Of a stretch of DNA of 64,000 nucleotides, positions 1 through 9,057 are shown piece after piece. Position 1 is the first letter of the stretch, and each line of letters starts with the position of its first letter. The notes under the pieces were generated by a model that saw only the letters and a list, made by a program, of their open reading frames with translations, was not told where the DNA came from and did not search any database. A program made the translations under genes and the position numbers. Location: assembly GCF_009831215.1 (NCBI RefSeq), contig NZ_WUTW01000008.1, forward strand, positions 186,001-250,000, read 5' to 3'. This stretch comes from Actinomadura rayongensis. GTDB taxonomy: Bacteria > Actinomycetota > Actinomycetes > Streptosporangiales > Streptosporangiaceae.

Positions 1-1409
1 GGCTCGCCGGTCGGGGCGTCCGGCAGCGGCGCCGCGACGAGCACCCGGTCGCCCGGGTCGAACCCGCCGCACGCGCCGGGCCCCGGGTTGAGCCGTTCCT
101 TCAGCGCCCGGTTGAGCGCCGTCGCGCCCGCCGCGCCGCCCGCCACGGGCGTCACCGCGAGGACGTCGTCGACCGGGATCCCGAGCGCGCGCGGGATCGA
201 GTCGGTGACGAGCTGCACGGCCCGGTGGACGGCCTCGGCGTCGGCGGCGGCCGGGACGATCACGACCTCGCGGTCCGGCGCGTCCACCGCGACCAGCTCG
301 CCGCCCCGCACGGCCGCCGTCAGCGTCTCCAGCGGCCCCGGCGGCCCGGACGGCTCCAGCTCGATCACCGGGACCGTCTGCGACTCCTCCAGGTCGTCCA
401 GCACCCGGCCGGGACCGGCGGCGGGCGGGGCGCCCGGCGCGGCGCCGAGCACCAGGTGCGCGCCGTCCGGGCACGCCTCGGCGAGCAGCGCGCACAGCTC
501 GACGTCGAAGCCCGCCGCGTCCGCGACGATCAGCAGGTCCACGTCGAGCGGCGCGTGCTCGCCGCGCCCGAACACGACCGTGCCGGGCGCGGACGGCTCG
601 GCGCGCGGCTCCAGCAGCGCGTGCGCCGACGCGACCGCGACGCCCTTGTCCGCCCGGTCGGCGAGGTGCGCGGCGAAGTGCGCGGTCGGTGTCGCGACCG
701 CGACCCGCAGGCCCTGCCCGGCGGCGGCGCCCGCCACGGCCAGCGCGGCGTCGGCGACGTCGGCGGGCGCGCCCCGCCACACCGACACGCCCGTCCGCAG
801 CGCGGCCGTCAGCGCGAGCGACCGGTCCTCGGCCAGCCCGGCGCGCAGCGCGCGGACCTCGTCGTCGGGCAGCAGCGTCCCGGCCGTGGCGGTCAGCCGC
901 TGGAACCCCTCGGCGGCGGTGTCCTCGGCGATCGCCCAGCGCGCCGGGCCGACGGTCTCCTCGGGCTCGGGCGGCTCGGCGTCGGGGTCGCCCTCGTCGA
1001 ACTCCGGCTCCTCGGTGAGCGGCAGCAGCTCGCCCTCGTCCAGCGCGTCCGTCACCGCGCGGCGCGGGTCGGGGACGCGCATCCGCTCCAGCGCCGCCAC
1101 CACCTCGGCCGCCGCGACGACCGTGCTCCCGCGCCGCGCCGCCTCGGCCACCACATGCTCGGCGAGCGCCCGGCCGCGCCGCGCGTCGTCGGGCCGCGCG
1201 GCGTCGCCGAGCAGCGCCCGCGCGAAGTGGTCGGCCTGGCCCGGCGTCACGCCCGGCACCCGCAGCAGCCGCCACGGGTCGGCGTCCAGCAGCGCGGCGG
1301 CGGTCGGCCCGAGGCGCAGCACCGCCGGACCGGCGAGCGCGGCCGGGGCGCCCGCCCGGTCCAGCAGCGCGGCCACCGCGTCGTGCGGGCTCGCCGCGTC
1401 CCCGGTCAC
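1..1409 (-). CDS. RecD2-like helix-hairpin-helix protein with degraded ATPase motifs (partial, C-terminus outside window)
   Basis: About 469 residues are visible from a GTG start at 1409, whose GTGA overlaps the stop of the aldo/keto reductase gene; the 3' end is cut by the window edge. A helix-hairpin-helix-like segment (VPGVTPGQADHFARALLG) lies near residues 51-68. From about residue 205 the order follows the RecD2/UvrD-type helicase core: an ATPTAHFAAHLAD stretch (about 239-251) corresponds to the RecD2 motif after Walker A, GPGRVLDDL (332-340) matches the post-Walker-B segment, and LNRALKERLNP (432-442) followed by GDRVLV matches the C-terminal UvrD-like part. No GxxGxGKT is present; WRGAPADVADAAL occupies that place, and the Walker B site reads VADAAG rather than VDEAS. 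I infer a pseudo-ATPase DNA-binding protein. Exact role unknown. Confidence 0.7.
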   Translation of the reverse strand, partial: MTGDAASPHDAVAALLDRAGAPAALAGPAVLRLGPTAAALLDADPWRLLRVPGVTPGQADHFARALLGDAARPDDARRGRALAEHVVAEAARRGSTVVAAAEVVAALERMRVPDPRRAVTDALDEGELLPLTEEPEFDEGDPDAEPPEPEETVGPARWAIAEDTAAEGFQRLTATAGTLLPDDEVRALRAGLAEDRSLALTAALRTGVSVWRGAPADVADAALAVAGAAAGQGLRVAVATPTAHFAAHLADRADKGVAVASAHALLEPRAEPSAPGTVVFGRGEHAPLDVDLLIVADAAGFDVELCALLAEACPDGAHLVLGAAPGAPPAAGPGRVLDDLEESQTVPVIELEPSGPPGPLETLTAAVRGGELVAVDAPDREVVIVPAAADAEAVHRAVQLVTDSIPRALGIPVDDVLAVTPVAGGAAGATALNRALKERLNPGPGACGGFDPGDRVLVAAPLPDAPTGE

Positions 1410-2359
1410 GGGTGCGCCGCCGTCATGTCCGAGACGTCGTCCAGCGCGTCCCTGATCTCCTGCGGCAGGGTCAGCTCCTCACTCTCCAGCGCCGGCGCGA
1501 GCTGCGCGGCGGTGCGGGCGCCGACGATCGGCGCGGTCACGCCCGGGCGGTCGCGCACCCAGGTCAGCGCCACCCCGAGCGGCGACGCGCCGAGGCCCTC
1601 GGCGGCCGTCACGACGGACTCCACGATCCGCGAGCACTCCTCGTCCAGATAGGGCTGCACGAAGTCGGCGTAGCGCGGGTTCGCGGCCCGCGACCCTTTC
1701 GGCAGCCCGGTGCGGTACTTGCCGGTGAGCACGCCCCGGCCGAGCGGCGACCAGGGCAGCAGGCCCGCGCCCGCGTCGACCGTCGCGGGCACCAGCTCGC
1801 GTTCCACCTCGCGGCGCAGCAGCGAGTACTCGACCTGCGCCGACACGACCGGCGCCCGGCCGGGCCACGCCCGCTGCCACGCCGCCGCCTTCGCGACCTG
1901 CCAGCCCGCGTGGTTCGCGACGCCGACATAGCGGGTGCGGCCGGACGTCACGGCCTCGTCCAGCGCCGACAGCGTCTCCTCCGTCGGCGTCGCCGGGTCG
2001 TTGACGTGCAGGTGCCAAAGGTCCACGTACTCCAGGCCGAGCCGTTCCAGCGACGCGTCCAGCGCCGCGATGAGGTGGCGGCGCGACCCGTCGTACCGGC
2101 CGTCGCGGCGGATCGCGGACTTGGTCGCGACGACGACGTCCTCGCGCGCGACGTGCTCGCGCAGCAGATGGCCGAGGATCCGCTCGGCGTCGCCGTCCCC
2201 GTACACGTCCGCCGTGTCGACGAGCGTGCCGCCCGCCCCGGTGAAGGCCCGGAGCTGCTCGGCCGCCTCGTCCGGACCGGTGTCCTCGCCCCAGGTCATG
2301 GTGCCGAGCCCGAGACGCGACACCCGCAGGCCGCTCCGCCCGACGTGACGCTCTTCCAT
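1406..2359 (-). CDS. Aldo/keto reductase
   Basis: A 317-residue NADPH-dependent oxidoreductase of the aldo/keto reductase superfamily, a TIM barrel that reduces carbonyls; the substrate cannot be read from sequence. The catalytic tetrad is visible as D48, Y53 (DTADVY), K80 (VVATKS) and H118 (DLWHLH). The C-terminal part has the usual cofactor-binding segment (APIVGARTAAQL). Length is normal for the family. The ATG at 2359 is preceded by TACATT 8 nt upstream (2368-2373), so the message may be leaderless. Its stop overlaps the GTG start of the downstream RecD2-like gene, suggesting co-transcription. Confidence 0.9.
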   Translation of the reverse strand: MEERHVGRSGLRVSRLGLGTMTWGEDTGPDEAAEQLRAFTGAGGTLVDTADVYGDGDAERILGHLLREHVAREDVVVATKSAIRRDGRYDGSRRHLIAALDASLERLGLEYVDLWHLHVNDPATPTEETLSALDEAVTSGRTRYVGVANHAGWQVAKAAAWQRAWPGRAPVVSAQVEYSLLRREVERELVPATVDAGAGLLPWSPLGRGVLTGKYRTGLPKGSRAANPRYADFVQPYLDEECSRIVESVVTAAEGLGASPLGVALTWVRDRPGVTAPIVGARTAAQLAPALESEELTLPQEIRDALDDVSDMTAAHP

Positions 2360-2456
2360 AGGCGGTCAATGTAGCGCTCCGACGGCCCCGACCGGCCCCG
2401 GCGACCGTACCGCGACCCGTTCCCCTGCGGCGCGCGGAGGATTAGAGTGCTCGGCC

Positions 2457-3104
2457 ATGTCGCCATCGCAGTTCTCGATGTACACCCCCACACCACCCGA
2501 GGACGGCGATGACGGGGACGTCGAGCCGGTCTACGGCCTCGGCCCCGCCGACGATCCCGGCTTCTTCGCCTCGATCCGCACCCGCACCCACCTCGGCCAG
2601 TGGCGGATGACGGCCGTCGTCCTGATCCTCGGCCCGGCGCTCATCCTCGCCGTGTCGCCGCTCATCGTGCAGGAGGGCGACAGCAAGCTCGGCGTCGTGC
2701 CCGCCTGGGTGCCGTGGCTGCCGCCGGTGCTCGCCGCGCTCGCCGCCGCGTTCCTCGGGCCCCGGCTGCCGCGTCCGCTCCCGCCGGGGCTCGGCCGCGC
2801 CGAGGCGACGCGGCTCGCGGTCGTCCAGGCCCGGCAGGGGACGCTCGTGCTGTTCGCGCTCACCGAGGGCGTCATCCTGTGCGGGCTGCCGCTCGCGATG
2901 GTGGCCCGGGACGAGTGGATCTTCGTGCTGGCGTTCGTCCTCGGCTACCCGCAGCTCATCTGGAACCTGCTGCCGACGGCCGGAACGGTCGAACGCGTCC
3001 GGCGGCGGCTGGAGGCGGGCGGCGCCGAGTCGCACCTGTGGTCGGGGCTGCTCGCGCCGCTGCCCGTGCCCGTCCCGGACGAGGACGACGATCCCGAGCC
3101 GTGA
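2457..3104 (+). CDS. Small integral membrane protein of unknown function
   Basis: This 215-residue protein has an acidic, proline-rich N-terminus (about 1-50). About four hydrophobic segments follow: near 60-77 (AVVLILGPALILAVSPLI), 85-106, 127-145 and 150-170. The tail is short and polar. I recognise no catalytic motif. The ATG at 2457 is preceded by TAGAGT (2443-2448), spaced as a leaderless -10 box. It begins a run of plus-strand genes (phosphatase, DUF3090, SCO1664 family) with short gaps, so it may be expressed with them. Function is not assigned. Confidence 0.75.
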   Translation: MSPSQFSMYTPTPPEDGDDGDVEPVYGLGPADDPGFFASIRTRTHLGQWRMTAVVLILGPALILAVSPLIVQEGDSKLGVVPAWVPWLPPVLAALAAAFLGPRLPRPLPPGLGRAEATRLAVVQARQGTLVLFALTEGVILCGLPLAMVARDEWIFVLAFVLGYPQLIWNLLPTAGTVERVRRRLEAGGAESHLWSGLLAPLPVPVPDEDDDPEP

Positions 3105-3124
3105 GGATCTCGTAGAGTGCCCGT

Positions 3125-3832
3125 GTGACGACGCTCCTCCTGGTCCGCCACGGACTGACCGAGCTGACCGGACCCGTCCTCGCGGGCTGGACCCCCGGGC
3201 TCGGCCTCGACGACCGGGGCCGCGCCCAGGCCCGCGCGGTCGGCGCCCGGCTGGCCCCCGTCCCGCTCGCCGCCCTGGTGTCCAGCCCGCTGGACCGCTG
3301 CCTGCAGACCGCCGCGGAGATCGCCGTCGCGGCCGGCGCCGCCGCCCGGCCCGCCGGGATCGAGGTGGACGACCGGTTCGGCGAGGTCCGCTACGGCGAC
3401 TGGACCGGGCGTCCGCTGAAGGAGCTGGCCAAGGAGCCGCTGTGGCGGGTCGTGCAGGCCCACCCGAGCGCCGCCGTGTTCCCCGGCGCGGACGGCGAGG
3501 GCCTGGCCGACGCGCAGAGCCGCGCGGTCGCGGCCGTCCGGTCCTGGAACGCGCGCGTCGCCGCCGAGCACGGCGACAACGCCGTCTACGCGGTCTGCTC
3601 GCACGGCGACATCATCAAGGCGATCGTCGCCGACGCCCTCGGCCTGCACCTGGACCAGTTCCAGCGCATCCAGGCCGACCCCGCGTCCGTCACCGCGATC
3701 CGCTACACCGAGCTGCGGCCGTTCGTCGTCCGGCTGAACGACACCGGCGGGGACGTCGCCGGACTCGTCCCGCCCGCCGACACGGGAGACGCGGTCGCCG
3801 AGGGCGACGCGCCCGTCGGCGGCGGCGCGTAG
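3125..3832 (+). CDS. Histidine phosphatase, MSMEG_4193 family (putative phosphomutase)
   Basis: A 235-residue cytoplasmic member of the histidine phosphatase (phosphoglycerate mutase-like) superfamily. The phosphohistidine motif is LLVRHGLTE with H9 as nucleophile. The second catalytic half is CSHGDIIKAI, and SSPLDRCLQTA provides the usual conserved arginine. The GTG start at 3125 is 6 nt after a TAGAGT box (3113-3118). The family (MSMEG_4193 type) is regularly found beside a DUF3090 gene and an SCO1664-family gene in actinobacteria, exactly as here. The physiological substrate is unknown. Confidence 0.9.
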   Translation: MTTLLLVRHGLTELTGPVLAGWTPGLGLDDRGRAQARAVGARLAPVPLAALVSSPLDRCLQTAAEIAVAAGAAARPAGIEVDDRFGEVRYGDWTGRPLKELAKEPLWRVVQAHPSAAVFPGADGEGLADAQSRAVAAVRSWNARVAAEHGDNAVYAVCSHGDIIKAIVADALGLHLDQFQRIQADPASVTAIRYTELRPFVVRLNDTGGDVAGLVPPADTGDAVAEGDAPVGGGA

Positions 3833-3841
3833 GGTCGTCCC

Positions 3842-4393
3842 ATGCCGGTCATCTCGTTTGAACAGCCCGACAGGTTCGTCGCCGGAGTCGTCGGCGAGCC
3901 GGGCGACCGCGCCTTCTACCTCCAGGCGCGCGACGGCCGCCGCGTCACCAGCGTCGGGCTGGAGAAGTTCCAGGTCACGCTGCTGGCCGAGCGGCTGGAG
4001 CAACTGCTGGACGAGATCCTGCGGCGCGCCGGCGGCGACCCGCAGGTGCCGGCCGTCACGCCCGCCGAACTGCGCGACGACGGCCCGCTCGACCAGCCCG
4101 TCGAGGAGGAGTTCCGCGTCGGCACGATGGCGCTCGCCTGGGACCCCGAGGACGAGCGCGTCGTCATCGAGGCGCAGGAGGTCACCGACGGGGGCGACGC
4201 CGAACCGGAGATCGGCGGCACCGACCCGGCCGTCGCGGTGCTGCGGGTGCGGATCACCGCCGCGCAGGCCCGCGCGTTCGCCGAACGGGCCCTGCGGGTG
4301 GTCGCGGCGGGCCGTCCGCCGTGTCCGCTGTGCGGGCTGCCGCTCGACGCCGTCGGGCACGTGTGCCCCCGCCAGAACGGATATCTCGGCTGA
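3842..4393 (+). CDS. DUF3090 family protein
   Basis: This 183-residue protein matches the actinobacterial DUF3090 family. The N-terminal part resembles a beta-rich fold (FYLQARDGRRVTSVGLEKFQ), followed by a helix LLAERLEQLLDEIL. The C-terminus has a zinc-ribbon-like cysteine set, CPLCGLP and HVCP (about residues 160-178), suggesting a bound metal. It starts 9 nt after the phosphatase stop and has TAGGGT at 3830-3835, six nt before the ATG. It lies between the phosphatase and SCO1664-family genes, its usual partners. No activity is established that I can name. Confidence 0.88.
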   Translation: MPVISFEQPDRFVAGVVGEPGDRAFYLQARDGRRVTSVGLEKFQVTLLAERLEQLLDEILRRAGGDPQVPAVTPAELRDDGPLDQPVEEEFRVGTMALAWDPEDERVVIEAQEVTDGGDAEPEIGGTDPAVAVLRVRITAAQARAFAERALRVVAAGRPPCPLCGLPLDAVGHVCPRQNGYLG

Positions 4394-4441
4394 GATGGCG
4401 GCGCACTGGATCAACACCCGCCCGGTCGGGAGAATGGGGCC

Positions 4442-5242
4442 ATGACTCCCTCGTCCGGTGACCGGGGCTCCGCCGGCGACGGCGCGCTGGAGCGCACCGC
4501 GCCGATCCCGCCGCCCGACCCGTCGTCCCCGCACGAGGTGCGGGCCGCCGAGCGGCTGTTGCTCGACGGCCGCCTCACGGTGGAGGGCCGCCTCGTGCAG
4601 GCGTCGAACGCCACGCTGTACTGCGCGGTCGAGTCCGGGCGCGTCCGCGCGGCGTGCGTCTACAAGCCCGTCTCGGGCGAGCGCCCGCTGTGGGACTTCC
4701 CGGACGGGACGCTCGCGCAGCGCGAGGTCGCCGCGTACGCGGTGTCGCAGGTGATGGGCTGGAACATCGTCCCGCCGACCGTCCACCGCGACGGCCCCTA
4801 CGGCCCCGGCATGGTGCAGCTCTGGGTCGAGCCCGACCCCGACGTCGACCTCGTGGCCCTGTCGCGGTCGGAGGCGCCCGCGATCCGCCGCATGGCCGTG
4901 TTCGACGCGGTCATCAACAACGCCGACCGCAAGATCGGGCACCTGCTGCCGCCCGGCGGCGCGCACGTGTACGGCTGCGACCACGGCGTCACGTTCTCCG
5001 CCGAGTACAAGCTGCGGACCGTCCTGTGGCAGTGGCGCGGGGAGCGGCTCACCGACGAGGCCGTCGAGGCGCTGGCGCGGGTCCGCGACGCCCTGGACGG
5101 CGGTCTCGGCGAGCGCCTGTCCGGGCTGCTGACGGCCGAGGAGGTCGCGGCGACGCGGCACCGGGTCGAGCTGATGCTGAAGCACCGCATCCACCCCTAC
5201 CCGTCGGAGGACTGGCCGGCCGTGCCCTGGCCGCCGCTCTGA
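4442..5242 (+). CDS. SCO1664 family protein (PI-kinase/HipA-like fold)
   Basis: A 266-residue protein of the SCO1664 family. The sequence shows a kinase-like core: YKPVSGERPLWDFP with a likely ATP-contacting lysine, REVAAYAVSQVMGW as the C-helix equivalent, then the catalytic-like NADRK and a metal-binding DHGV. These resemble phosphatidylinositol 3/4-kinase and HipA-type kinases. The substrate is unknown. It is the third gene of the conserved phosphatase / DUF3090 / SCO1664 trio, 48 bp after DUF3090, and the three presumably share a pathway. Confidence 0.88.
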   Translation: MTPSSGDRGSAGDGALERTAPIPPPDPSSPHEVRAAERLLLDGRLTVEGRLVQASNATLYCAVESGRVRAACVYKPVSGERPLWDFPDGTLAQREVAAYAVSQVMGWNIVPPTVHRDGPYGPGMVQLWVEPDPDVDLVALSRSEAPAIRRMAVFDAVINNADRKIGHLLPPGGAHVYGCDHGVTFSAEYKLRTVLWQWRGERLTDEAVEALARVRDALDGGLGERLSGLLTAEEVAATRHRVELMLKHRIHPYPSEDWPAVPWPPL

Positions 5243-5288
5243 CGGCCCCGCCGCCCGGCGCGCGCGTGGACCGTGCTCGAATACGGGG

Positions 5289-6053
5289 ATGTGCACGGCG
5301 ATCGTCCATGTCGACCCGGCGTCCCCCGTCCCGGTCCTGCTCGCGGGCGTCCGCGACGAGTTCACCGGCCGTCCCTGGGAGCCGCCCGGCCGGCACTGGC
5401 CCGACCGGCCCCGGCTGGTCGGCGGCCGTGACCTGCGGGCGGGCGGCACCTGGTTCGCCGTCGACCCGGACGCGCCGCGCGCCGCCTGCGTCCTGAACGG
5501 GCGCGGCGCGCTGCCGCCCGAGGACGCGCGGATTTCCCGGGGCGGGCTGCCGCTGCTGGCCGCCGCCGGGGACGGCCCGCAGGACCTCGACCTGCCCCGC
5601 TACGAGCCGTTCCACCTGCTCGCCGCCGACCCCGGCCGGGTCGTGCTGTGGAGCTGGAACGGCCGCGACCTGAGCGAACGCACCCTCGGCACCGGGCTCA
5701 GCATGATCGTCAACAGCGGCCTGGAGGGCGAGGACCACGCCGAGGGCGGCGCCGAGGAGGCGAGCATGGCGGCGCGGCTGGCCTACTTCCGGCCCCGGTT
5801 CGCGGCGGCGGCACGTCCGGCGCCCGTGCCGGGCGGGCCCGTCGCGGACGCGTGGGGCGCGTGGACGCCGCTGCTGGAGGGCGGCGGCCTGCCCCGCACC
5901 GACGCGCGGGCGCTGCTCCCGCTCATCGACCTCGGCGACGGGCGGGTCTGGGGCACCGGCTCGGTCAGCCTCGCCGCGCTGACGCCGGCCGGGCTGCGCT
6001 ACGACTTCTCCGGGACGCCTGGCGACCCCGCCGCCTGGACCGCGATCCGCTGA
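5289..6053 (+). CDS. NRDE family protein (TANGO2-like)
   Basis: This 254-residue protein begins MCTAIV and contains the typical early RDEF-type signature (GVRDEFTGRPWEPP), here about residues 22-35, which define the NRDE/TANGO2 family. Cys2 could become an N-terminal nucleophile after Met removal, as in Ntn-type enzymes; that is inference. A later segment (GLSMIVNSGLEGEDHAE) is also family-typical. No signal peptide is seen, so it is probably cytoplasmic. It closes the small plus-strand block before the first peptide importer operon. Confidence 0.82.
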   Translation: MCTAIVHVDPASPVPVLLAGVRDEFTGRPWEPPGRHWPDRPRLVGGRDLRAGGTWFAVDPDAPRAACVLNGRGALPPEDARISRGGLPLLAAAGDGPQDLDLPRYEPFHLLAADPGRVVLWSWNGRDLSERTLGTGLSMIVNSGLEGEDHAEGGAEEASMAARLAYFRPRFAAAARPAPVPGGPVADAWGAWTPLLEGGGLPRTDARALLPLIDLGDGRVWGTGSVSLAALTPAGLRYDFSGTPGDPAAWTAIR

Positions 6054-6191
6054 CCTCCGCGTTCCCCGGCCCGGGTGGAGGCCGCTGACTCTGAGTGCTA
6101 ATTTGACTACCTGGTGCGATCTTCCTGGGCCGTCACGGGGCAGCCACTCCGAGATGGCCCTCAGGGGGCGTCGGACGACGGGGGAGTGCTC

Positions 6192-7955
6192 ATGGCGTTC
6201 AGCGGACGGACGGCGGCGATCGCCGCCGGCATCGGCGCGGTCGCGCTCGGTCTCGCGGCCTGCGGCGGCGGGGGCGGCGGCGGTGGCGGGACGGGCGGCA
6301 CGCTCAAGGTCGTCGGGTCCGCCGACGTCGACCACCTCGACACCTCCAGCGGCTACACCACCGTCAGCAGCCTGCTGACCCGGCAGTTCGCGCGGGCGCT
6401 GTTCAGCTTCCGGGGCAGCGACACGTTCGAGGAGGCCATCAAGGTCCGCCCGGACGTCGCCGCCGACCTGCCGACGCAGCAGAACGGCGGGATCAGCGCC
6501 GACGGCAGGACGTACACGATCAAGCTCAAGCAGGGCGTCCGGTGGAACACGCAGCCGCCGCGCGAGGTGACGGCGGCCGACTTCGTCCGGGGCATCAAGC
6601 GGATCTGCAACCCGGCCAAGCCGTCCGGCGGCATGGCCTACTACACCGAGACGATCCAGGGCCTCTCGGACTTCTGCGACGGCTACGGCAAGGTCGACGC
6701 CAAGGACCCGAAGGCGATGGCCGACTACCAGAACGGCCACGACGTCGCCGGGCTCACCGCGCGCGACGACAAGACGCTCGTCGTCAAGCTCACCGCGCCC
6801 GCCAGCGACTTCACCAACATCCTCGGCCTGCAGTTCGCCGCCGCCGCGCCCGTCGAGTACGACCGCTACATCCCCGACAGCCCGCAGTTCCGGACGCACA
6901 CCATCTCCGACGGCCCGTACCAGATCACCTCGTACACGCCGAACAAGCAGTACGTCCTGGACCGCAACCCGGCGTGGAGCGCGCAGACCGACCAGCTCCG
7001 CGCGCAGAAGCCGCAGCGCATCCAGATCACGATGGGGCAGGACTCGCCGGACGTCGTCCAGCAGCAGATGGAGCAGGGCTCGGCGGACCTGTCCTGGGAC
7101 CAGACCGTCCCGACGTCGAAGATCCCGAGCCTCAAGGGCAACGCCAACTTCAAGATCATGGACGGGTCGACCAGCAACCCCTACCTCGTCTTCAACACGC
7201 TCAGCCCGAACAACGGCGGCGCGCTCGGCAAGGTCCAGGTCCGGCAGGCGATCCAGTACGCGATCGACAAGACGGCGCTCGTCCAGATCTACGGCGGCCC
7301 GGACGTCAGCGAAGTGCTCAACCAGGTCATCCCGCCGCGCAGCGTCGGCTACCAGCAGTTCAACCTGTACCCGACGCCGGGCAACGGCGGCGACCCGAAC
7401 AAATGCAAGCAGACGCTCGCCGCCGCGGGGTACCCGAACGGGATCACGCTGAAGTTCCCGTACCGCGTGTCCAGCAACCACCCGAAGATCGCGCAGTCGG
7501 TGCAGGCGAACCTCAAGGCGTGCGGCATCACCGCCAACCTCACGCCCGACACCAACGGCACCTTCTACAACACGACGCTCGTGACGCCCGCCGACGCCAA
7601 GGCCGGCAAGTGGGACATCGCGGGTCCCGGCTGGATCCCCGACTGGTACGGCAACAACGGGCGCACCAACATCGTCCCGCTGTTCGACGGCCGCCACTAC
7701 GGACCCAACTCCACCGACTACGGCGGCTACGACAACCCGAAGGTCAACCAGCTCATCGACAAGGCGCTGGAGGCCAAGGACGCGGGCGCCGCCGCCGGGT
7801 TCTGGGCCGCGGCCGACAAGCTCATCATGCAGGACGCCGCCGTCGTGCCCTTCATGAACCAGAAGTACCCGATCTTCCACTCGTCCCGGGCGAAGAACAC
7901 GCTCTACCTGCCGATGTACCAGGGCTTCGACTTCGGCCAGGTCGGCCTGTCCTGA
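6192..7955 (+). CDS. Peptide ABC transporter substrate-binding lipoprotein (family 5)
   Basis: A 587-residue solute-binding protein of the DppA/OppA family (SBP_bac_5). A lipoprotein signal ends in LGLAAC, placing the lipidated cysteine at residue 24, followed by a glycine-rich linker. The mature protein has the family-typical TYTIKLKQGVRWN and an RQAIQYAID segment. It would capture oligopeptides or similar ligands outside the cell and deliver them to the downstream permease. The ATG at 6192 is preceded by GGGGAG and yields a clean signal peptide, so I prefer it to an upstream GTG at 6114. It is the first gene of a five-gene operon ending at 12041. Confidence 0.9.
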   Translation: MAFSGRTAAIAAGIGAVALGLAACGGGGGGGGGTGGTLKVVGSADVDHLDTSSGYTTVSSLLTRQFARALFSFRGSDTFEEAIKVRPDVAADLPTQQNGGISADGRTYTIKLKQGVRWNTQPPREVTAADFVRGIKRICNPAKPSGGMAYYTETIQGLSDFCDGYGKVDAKDPKAMADYQNGHDVAGLTARDDKTLVVKLTAPASDFTNILGLQFAAAAPVEYDRYIPDSPQFRTHTISDGPYQITSYTPNKQYVLDRNPAWSAQTDQLRAQKPQRIQITMGQDSPDVVQQQMEQGSADLSWDQTVPTSKIPSLKGNANFKIMDGSTSNPYLVFNTLSPNNGGALGKVQVRQAIQYAIDKTALVQIYGGPDVSEVLNQVIPPRSVGYQQFNLYPTPGNGGDPNKCKQTLAAAGYPNGITLKFPYRVSSNHPKIAQSVQANLKACGITANLTPDTNGTFYNTTLVTPADAKAGKWDIAGPGWIPDWYGNNGRTNIVPLFDGRHYGPNSTDYGGYDNPKVNQLIDKALEAKDAGAAAGFWAAADKLIMQDAAVVPFMNQKYPIFHSSRAKNTLYLPMYQGFDFGQVGLS

Positions 7956-7992
7956 CCGCGCCGGTCCCCCGCTCGGACGCGAAAGGGCGCCG

Positions 7993-9057
7993 ATGACACT
8001 TCTCCAGGTCACCGACCTGCGGGTCTCCTTCGACACCCCGGACGGCGTGGTGCGCGCCGTCCGGGGCATGTCGTTCGCCCTGGACCGGGGCCGGACGCTC
8101 GGCATCGTCGGCGAGTCCGGCTCCGGCAAGAGCGTCGCGACCCAGACGCTGATGCGCCTCACCCCGGGCGCCCGCGTCACCGGCCGGGCGCTGTTCGAGG
8201 GGCAGGACCTGCTGACGGTCTCCGACCGGCGGATGCGCGAGCTGCGCGGCGCCGAGATCGGCATGATCTTCCAGGACCCGCTGTCCAGCCTGCACCCGCT
8301 GTACCGGGTCGGCCGCCAGATCGAGGAGATGATCCGCGCGCACGACGGCAAGGCCACGCGGGAGCAGGCCCGCAAGCGGGCGGTGGAGATGCTCGGACTC
8401 GTCGGCATCCCGCGTCCGGACCGGCGCGCGGACGACTACCCGCACCAGTTCTCCGGCGGGATGCGCCAGCGCGCGATGATCGCGATGGCGCTGGCGCTCA
8501 ACCCCAAGCTGATCATCGCCGACGAGCCCACGACGGCGCTCGACGCGACCGTCCAGGCGCAGATCCTCGACCTGATGCGGCGGCTGCAGCGCGAGTTCGA
8601 CACCGCCCTCATCATGATCACCCACGACCTCGGCGTGATCGCGGACATGGCCGACGAGGTGCTGGTCATGTACGGGGGACGTCCGGCCGAGGTCGCGGGC
8701 CGCCGCGACCTCTACTACCGGCCGCACCACCCCTACACCAAGGGCCTGCTGGAGTCGGTGCCGTCGGCCACCGGCGGGGACCGGCTGCGGACGATCAGCG
8801 GCCAGCCGCCGAGCCTGATCAACCTGCCGTCCGGGTGCGTGTTCCATCCGCGCTGCCCGTACGTCATGGACCGCTGCCCGGTGGACGAGCCGCCGCTGGA
8901 CCCGGCGGGCGAGCCCCGCCTGGACCCGGGCACCGAGCACGTCTCGGCGTGCTGGCTGCCGCACGACATCGCCGGGCTGGACGAGCGCGCCGAGACCGCC
9001 CGCGCCGAGGCCGCGCGGCGCGGACGGTCCGGCGCGGACGAGGGGAGCGGCCGATGA
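7993..9057 (+). CDS. Peptide ABC transporter ATP-binding protein (DppD/OppD type)
   Basis: This 354-residue ATPase energises peptide uptake. Walker A is GESGSGKS (residues 40-47), the signature is FSGGMRQR, and Walker B is [12 protein letters not shown]. The C-terminal oligopeptide/dipeptide domain carries GCVFHPRCPYVMDRC, a cysteine set that binds an Fe-S cluster in some DppD proteins. It begins 37 bp after the binding-protein gene, and its TGA overlaps the next ATG (ATGA), indicating translational coupling with the partner ATPase. Confidence 0.94.
   Translation: MTLLQVTDLRVSFDTPDGVVRAVRGMSFALDRGRTLGIVGESGSGKSVATQTLMRLTPGARVTGRALFEGQDLLTVSDRRMRELRGAEIGMIFQDPLSSLHPLYRVGRQIEEMIRAHDGKATREQARKRAVEMLGLVGIPRPDRRADDYPHQFSGGMRQRAMIAMALALNPKLIIADEPTTALDATVQAQILDLMRRLQREFDTALIMITHDLGVIADMADEVLVMYGGRPAEVAGRRDLYYRPHHPYTKGLLESVPSATGGDRLRTISGQPPSLINLPSGCVFHPRCPYVMDRCPVDEPPLDPAGEPRLDPGTEHVSACWLPHDIAGLDERAETARAEAARRGRSGADEGSGR

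Noticed and set aside
6094-6102. GAGTGCTAA, a half-site of the CIRCE heat-shock operator
   Set aside because: The second half TTAGCACTC is absent at the required 9-bp spacing and the downstream gene is a peptide-binding protein.
5049-8408. Long minus-strand open frame of about 1100 codons opposite the SCO1664, NRDE and transporter genes
   Set aside because: Arginine/glycine/valine-rich low-complexity translation, antisense to genes with clear families; a by-product of high GC content. Similar long antisense frames across the window were dropped for the same reason.
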